Below, piece by piece: positions 60,096 to 64,000 of a stretch of DNA of 64,000 nucleotides. Location: assembly GCF_036625195.1 (NCBI RefSeq), contig NZ_JAZKUG010000001.1, positions 1,302,001 through 1,366,000 on the forward strand. Direction: 5' to 3'. This DNA is from Accumulibacter sp. (lineage in GTDB: Bacteria > Pseudomonadota > Gammaproteobacteria > Burkholderiales > Rhodocyclaceae). The position numbers were made by a program, and so were the translations under genes. The notes under the pieces are model-generated. The model searched no databases, was not told where the DNA came from, and saw only the letters and a list, made by a program, of their open reading frames with translations. Positions within the stretch are counted from its first letter, which is position 1. Every line of letters begins with the position of its first letter.

Positions 60096-60953
60096 ATGAA
60101 ACGGTTTCGGGACGGGAGGATGCTCGTCGGTGTGGCACTGCTTCTACTGGTGGCGATCGCGCTTCCGGGTGGCAGGGCTCGAGCCGAGAGCTACATCGAG
60201 GCGCCGCGGGTGACGGCAGCGCTACAACAGGGGCATGCGGCGGAATTCGGCGTCGGCATCCGGCGCAACCTCTTGCTGGCCGTGGCGCTCTATTGCGACG
60301 CGGGGACCATGGGCAGTCCCGAAGGCTTCTTCCGTGTCGGACGCGTGCTCGCCAGCGCACCGCGCCCGCTGCGCAACCCGGCGCTGGCCAACGCCTACCT
60401 GGCGCTGGCCGCCCGTCTTGGCCACCACGAGGCACTCAGGCTCTACGATTCGCGGGTGGCGAGTGCGATCATCGGCGATGAGTGCGGGCTGTACGGCAGC
60501 AGCGCCGACGGAACCCGTTTCGACCTCGATGGCTACCTGGCCGGACAGTCCTCGGCGAAGCAACGGATCGCCCTCCTCATCCGCAATGCCGCGCGCCAGT
60601 ATCAGATCGACCCCCGTCTCGCGCTGGCAATCGCCATCGCCGAGTCGAATCTCGATGCGGCTGCCGTCTCGCCACGCAATGCACAGGGTGTGATGCAGCT
60701 GATCCCGGCGACGCAGGAGCGCTTTGGCGTGACCCGGCCGTTCGATCCCGAGCACAATGTCAGAGGCGCACTCGCCTACCTGCGCTGGCTCGACAAGCGG
60801 TTTGCCGGCGATTGGCGGTTGATTGCTGCCGCCTACAATTCGGGCGAGGGAGCCGTCGAGCGTTACAGCGGGGTGCCGCCCTTCGCCGAGACGCAGCAGT
60901 ACGTCCGCCGCGTCCTGCATTTCTCCGGCTTCGCCACGCGCGAGAGGGGCTGA
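60096..60953 (+). CDS. Periplasmic lytic transglycosylase
   Basis: This 285-residue family 1 lytic transglycosylase has a signal peptide (to about A30). An N-terminal repeat domain follows (about 60-120, GVGIRRNLLLAVALYCDAG and later ALANAYLALAARLGHHEAL, Sel1-like). A C-terminal SLT domain completes it. The catalytic glutamate is E183 in AIAESNLDAAAVSPRNAQGVMQL, and AYNSGEGAV is also diagnostic. It cuts glycan strands to anhydro ends. ATG 60096 was chosen; a second in-frame ATG at 60120 follows GGGAGG too closely. Confidence 0.9.
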   Translation: MKRFRDGRMLVGVALLLLVAIALPGGRARAESYIEAPRVTAALQQGHAAEFGVGIRRNLLLAVALYCDAGTMGSPEGFFRVGRVLASAPRPLRNPALANAYLALAARLGHHEALRLYDSRVASAIIGDECGLYGSSADGTRFDLDGYLAGQSSAKQRIALLIRNAARQYQIDPRLALAIAIAESNLDAAAVSPRNAQGVMQLIPATQERFGVTRPFDPEHNVRGALAYLRWLDKRFAGDWRLIAAAYNSGEGAVERYSGVPPFAETQQYVRRVLHFSGFATRERG

Positions 60954-61245
60954 GCGCCGCTCGCCGGCGTCTTCCCGCTGGCGCGTACTGGGGCTGCAGC
61001 GAACCTGGGCGTGCTCCGGCGAGGTTGGTGGCATCGCCGGCAGCTGCGCGGCGTCCTTCGGATGTGGTGATGACCGCGCCCGGCCGGGCCTATCGTCCGC
61101 ATAAAGCATATTTCTTGCGCCCCATTGTCCCTGTTTGTTGTACTCTTTGCGCCGTCTTCACACAGCGGTCCGCGATCGATGGAGATGCGTGCCACAAGGA
61201 CGGTGCGGTGTCGTCAGCGTCCGATCTTGATCAACAGGAGGTAAC
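60954..61245 (+). other. Intergenic region before the amino acid transporter
   Basis: This 292-bp stretch is GC-rich at first and AT-rich around 61100-61150, where the promoter of the downstream transporter probably lies. I could not find a convincing -35/-10 pair. No gene is seen. Confidence 0.4.
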
Positions 61246-62019
61246 ATGCGATTTCTAGTCAAGTTGTTGAGTGCCGTCATTCCTCTTTCGCTCGTCCTTT
61301 CCGGTCCGGCGGTGGCGCGCGAGTGGGATGCGATCAAGCAGTCGGGAACCATCATCGTCGCCACCGAGGGGGGATTCCAGCCCTTCAACTACTATGATGG
61401 ACCGAAGCTCACCGGTTTCGAGGTGGAGCTGGCCGAAGCGATCGCGAAGAAGCTCGGGCTGAAGCTCGAATGGCGCGTGGTGCCGTTCGACGGCCAGATT
61501 GCAGCACTCAAGCAGGACCGTTTCGACTTTGCCATCGCCTCGCATGGCTACACGGCAGAGCGGGCGAAGTCGGTCGATTTCGCCAATCCCCACTACTGTA
61601 CCGGCGGCCAGATCGCGGCGCACAAGGACGGACCACTGACGGTTGCAGCGCTCGATGGCAAGACCGTCGGCGTGCAGCTGGCGACCAGCTACGCCGATGC
61701 AGCGAAGAAGATCAAGGGCATCAAGACGATCAAGACCTACAAGGGCGACCCGGAAGCGTTTGCCGCGCTGAAGGCGAAGAAGGTCGATGCCTGGATTTCC
61801 GACAAGTTCACCGTCAAGGCGACGCTCGAGAAGAACCCCGATGCCGGGATCACTGCCGGTGAGCAGGTGTTCGTCGAGCGCGTGTCGATGATCCTGCGCA
61901 AGAACAACAAGGGACTTGCCGAGCAGCTCAATCAGGCCCTGGCCGAGCTGATGAAGGATGGCACCTACAAGGCGCTGTCGGAAAAGTACTTCAAGGAAGA
62001 CGTTTCCTGCCGTTCCTGA
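61246..62019 (+). CDS. Polar amino acid ABC transporter substrate-binding protein
   Basis: This 257-residue type II binding protein has a signal peptide ending at PAVA. EGGFQPFNYYDGPKLTGFEVELAEAIAKKLGLK is the typical start and FDFAIASHGYTAERAKSVDFANPH the ligand loop. It starts at ATG 61246 behind AGGAGG. It feeds the downstream permease and ATPase. The ligand may be glutamine, arginine or a related molecule, and cannot be decided. Confidence 0.9.
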   Translation: MRFLVKLLSAVIPLSLVLSGPAVAREWDAIKQSGTIIVATEGGFQPFNYYDGPKLTGFEVELAEAIAKKLGLKLEWRVVPFDGQIAALKQDRFDFAIASHGYTAERAKSVDFANPHYCTGGQIAAHKDGPLTVAALDGKTVGVQLATSYADAAKKIKGIKTIKTYKGDPEAFAALKAKKVDAWISDKFTVKATLEKNPDAGITAGEQVFVERVSMILRKNNKGLAEQLNQALAELMKDGTYKALSEKYFKEDVSCRS

Positions 62020-62040
62020 CCCTGAGCCAGGTCGCGAGCG

Positions 62041-62799
62041 ATGAACTGGACCAGGCTGCACCCGGGATGGGCGATGTTCGCCGCCATGATCGGGCTGCTC
62101 CTATTCCTCTGGGGAATGGCATTGCCGCTTGCGGCAATGCCGGCACCCATCGGGCCAGCGGCCGAGCAGTTTGCCGACGGGGCGCGAATCACCGTCGGAC
62201 TGACGCTGATCGCCGGCAGCGCCGGTGTCCTCATCGGCGTCCTCGCCGGGCTCGGCAAGCTGTCGCGTTTCGGGCCGCTGCGCTGGTTGTGTGACAGTTA
62301 CGTCTGGCTGATTCGCGGTACGCCGCTGTTGCTGCAGATCCTGTTCGTCTGGCTGGCCCTGCCGACGATCATGCCGGAAGGGGTGGAGCTGTCGGATTTC
62401 ACCTGCGCCGCGATCGCCCTGTCGCTGAACGTCGGCGCCTACAACACCGAGTGCGTGCGGGCAGGCATCCTCGCCGTTCCGCACGGGCAGATCGAGGCCG
62501 CGCGCGCCCTCGGGCTGACGCCACTGCAGACCTTCATCGATGTCATCCTGCCGCAGAGCATGCGCGTCGCCCTGCCGGCACTGGCCAACAACCTGGCGTC
62601 GCTGGTCAAGGATTCGTCGCTGGCCTACGCCATCAGCGTCGTCGAACTGACGATGGTCGGTTACCGGGTGCAGGCCGAGAGCTATCAGCCGATCCCGGTG
62701 TTCGTCACCATTGCCGCCATCTACCTGATCCTGACCACGGCCTTCACGACGTTGACGGCCGCACTCGAGGCGCAACTCGATGTCGGCCAGAAACGCTGA
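62041..62799 (+). CDS. Polar amino acid ABC transporter permease
   Basis: This 252-residue HisM/GlnP-type permease has five to six membrane segments. It carries the EAA loop GQIEAARALGLTPLQTFIDVILPQSMRVALPALANN, which contacts the ATPase, and GVELSDFTCAAIALSLNVGAYNTECVRAGI as the family core. It begins 21 bases after the binding-protein gene. A perfect 11-bp inverted repeat lies in codons 27-34. Confidence 0.92.
   Translation: MNWTRLHPGWAMFAAMIGLLLFLWGMALPLAAMPAPIGPAAEQFADGARITVGLTLIAGSAGVLIGVLAGLGKLSRFGPLRWLCDSYVWLIRGTPLLLQILFVWLALPTIMPEGVELSDFTCAAIALSLNVGAYNTECVRAGILAVPHGQIEAARALGLTPLQTFIDVILPQSMRVALPALANNLASLVKDSSLAYAISVVELTMVGYRVQAESYQPIPVFVTIAAIYLILTTAFTTLTAALEAQLDVGQKR
62118..62141 (+). 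repeat. Perfect 11-bp inverted repeat within the permease gene
   Basis: GGCATTGCCGC (62118-62128) and GCGGCAATGCC (62131-62141) are separated by TT. It encodes part of ALPLAAMPA in the first membrane segment. It may form a hairpin in the mRNA. Confidence 0.7.
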
Positions 62800-62810
62800 C
62801 GGGACTTGCC

Positions 62811-63569
62811 ATGGGCTCTGAAGCCGCTCTCCGGCCGATCATCGAGGCGCGCGCGGTCGGCAAGCGCTTCGGTTCCTTCCAGGCGCTCAGGGAGGTCTCG
62901 GCGACCTTCCACGAGGGACAGGTCACCGCCATCGTCGGACCTTCGGGATCCGGCAAGTCCACCTTCCTGCGCACCCTGAACCGCCTCGAAGCGCACGACT
63001 CGGGCGAGATCGTCATCGACGGCATCGTCCTCAGCGACGACATTCGCAACCTCAACGCCATTCGCCGCGAAGTGGGGATGGTCTTCCAGAGCTTCAACCT
63101 GTTCTCCCATCTCACCGTCCTGCGCAACCTGACCCTGGCGCCGATGCGGGTGCGCCGGATGGCGAAGGCGGCTGCCGAAGAGAAGGCGATGAACCTGCTC
63201 GAGCGGGTGGGCCTGAAGACGCAGGCCAGCAAGTATCCGGTGCAGCTGTCCGGCGGCCAGCAGCAGCGGGTGGCGATCGCCCGCGCGCTGGCGATGGATC
63301 CGAAGGTGCTGCTGTTCGACGAGCCCACCTCGGCGCTCGACCCGGAAATGGTCAACGAGGTGCTGGCGGTGATGCGCGAACTGGCCTACAGCGGCATCAC
63401 CATGCTGGTGGTGACGCATGAGATGGGCTTCGCGCGCGAGGTCGCCGACCGCGTCATCTTCTTCGACGAAGGAGTGATTCTCGAGGACACCACGCCCGAG
63501 GGCTTCTTCTCGAATCCCGGGCATGAGCGGGCGAAGTCCTTCCTGTCACAGGTCCGGCATGGCTTCTGA
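62811..63569 (+). CDS. Polar amino acid ABC transporter ATPase, GlnQ type
   Basis: This 252-residue ATPase has Walker A GPSGSGKST, FQSFNLFSHLTVLRNLTLAP, signature LSGGQQQRVAIARALA, Walker B LLFDEPTSALDPE and switch THEMGFAREVAD, the GlnQ/HisP pattern. ATG 62811 was chosen; upstream open sequence is inside the permease. Its 3' end overlaps the convergent metallopeptidase by 24 bases. Confidence 0.95.
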   Translation: MGSEAALRPIIEARAVGKRFGSFQALREVSATFHEGQVTAIVGPSGSGKSTFLRTLNRLEAHDSGEIVIDGIVLSDDIRNLNAIRREVGMVFQSFNLFSHLTVLRNLTLAPMRVRRMAKAAAEEKAMNLLERVGLKTQASKYPVQLSGGQQQRVAIARALAMDPKVLLFDEPTSALDPEMVNEVLAVMRELAYSGITMLVVTHEMGFAREVADRVIFFDEGVILEDTTPEGFFSNPGHERAKSFLSQVRHGF

Positions 63570-64000
63570 GCTCTCGCCGCAGCCCGTCCCGGGAAGAGCG
63601 GCCGGCGGCCGCAGCCGCGCTGCCGGATCCTGCCGGTAGAAGCACTTCAGGTTGGCATAGAGGTCGGGAAATTCGGCCAGCAGGTCTTGCGGTGTCTCGA
63701 AGAAGGCTTCGCTCATGACGGCGAAGAATTCACCGGGGTTCTCGGCGGCATACGGGTCGAAGACGGTTTCCTCGCCGCCGCGGTCGGCTCGCTCGACGGC
63801 GGCGCAGAAGGCGTCGTAGCTGGCAAGAAGAACCGTCTGCCAGGCGGCGGCCGAGATGCCCGGCGGCAGCGGGGGCATCCCGTTGGCTTCGCCGTTGCGC
63901 ATGTCGAGCTTGTGCGCGAACTCGTGGATGACGACGTTGTAGCCGTCACCCGCCATCTGTGCGTCGCGCCAGGAAATCAACAGCGGACCGCCCTCCCAGG
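63546..64000 (-). CDS. mtfA: MtfA-type zinc metallopeptidase, N-terminus outside window
   Basis: The visible 150 residues carry HEFAHKLD, the HExxH zinc motif of the MtfA (M90) family, then ENPGEFFAVMSEAFFETPQDL with the third ligand E near VMSEAFF. MtfA binds the glucose repressor Mlc in E. coli. The frame is open at the right edge, so the start is missing. The last 24 bases overlap the end of the convergent ATPase gene. The C-terminal tail (about 20 residues rich in Pro and Gly) is poorly conserved in this family. Confidence 0.88.
   Translation of the reverse strand, partial: WEGGPLLISWRDAQMAGDGYNVVIHEFAHKLDMRNGEANGMPPLPPGISAAAWQTVLLASYDAFCAAVERADRGGEETVFDPYAAENPGEFFAVMSEAFFETPQDLLAEFPDLYANLKCFYRQDPAARLRPPAALPGTGCGESSEAMPDL

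Overview
The window is GC-rich chromosomal DNA of a Gram-negative bacterium, most likely a betaproteobacterium of the Rhodocyclales and possibly close to Candidatus Accumulibacter. This rests on the complete tol-pal locus with ybgC and cpoB, a Liv-type branched-chain amino acid transporter, ruvCAB, an NAD-coupled HoxFUYHW hydrogenase and the general codon style. The genus is an inference and no marker rRNA is present. I see no rRNA, no convincing tRNA, no CRISPR array and no prophage.

Layout. 1-7025 (minus strand): a surface-polysaccharide sugar cluster transcribed right to left: rmlA, then wbpB-like dehydrogenase, a GlpD-like flavoprotein, wbpD, wbpE and wbpI homologues, and an NAD-dependent epimerase cut by the left edge. 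The Wbp-type enzymes together would make a UDP-2,3-diacetamido-2,3-dideoxy-uronic acid. 7204-13641: a tam-like methyltransferase, a TSUP exporter, then livK-livH-livMG(fused)-livF. 13699-18000: a TerB-like protein, LysR and IclR regulators and a response regulator with a TPR-like tail. 18262-22426: a DMT exporter overlapping ruvC, then ruvA, a PerM-like permease and ruvB in one tight operon. 22496-29477: ybgC-tolQRA, a gene of unknown function, tolB-pal-cpoB and queE. 29579-33369: a beta-propeller-like protein divergent from a large membrane NDP-sugar 4,6-dehydratase (CapD/WbpM type), separated by about 700 bp without a gene.

33443-38651: hoxFUYHW, a bidirectional NAD-reducing [NiFe] hydrogenase with its own endopeptidase. 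A 16-bp perfect stem lies in the end of hoxU, and a MITE-like element with 21-bp perfect terminal inverted repeats supplies the last codons and stop of hoxW. 38795-47089: a sirtuin, a Trp-rich FecR/DUF6600-like protein, an MFP-FtsX-ATPase transporter, and katG.

47159-58847 is a rearranged defence island: a duplicated 5' fragment of hsdR, an orphan MntA-type nucleotidyltransferase with a remnant of its HEPN partner, then overlapping hsdR-hsdS-DUF262/DUF1524 (GmrSD-like), a broken AlbA_2/hsdM copy, an intact AlbA_2 protein, hsdM, and a frameshifted PIN-domain gene. Its order (R-S-GmrSD-AlbA_2-M) suggests a composite restriction system, and its duplications can be read at base level. 58831-64000: DUF3592, a YffB/ArsC-like protein, a lytic transglycosylase, a polar amino acid ABC transporter, and the end of an MtfA-type metallopeptidase cut by the right edge.
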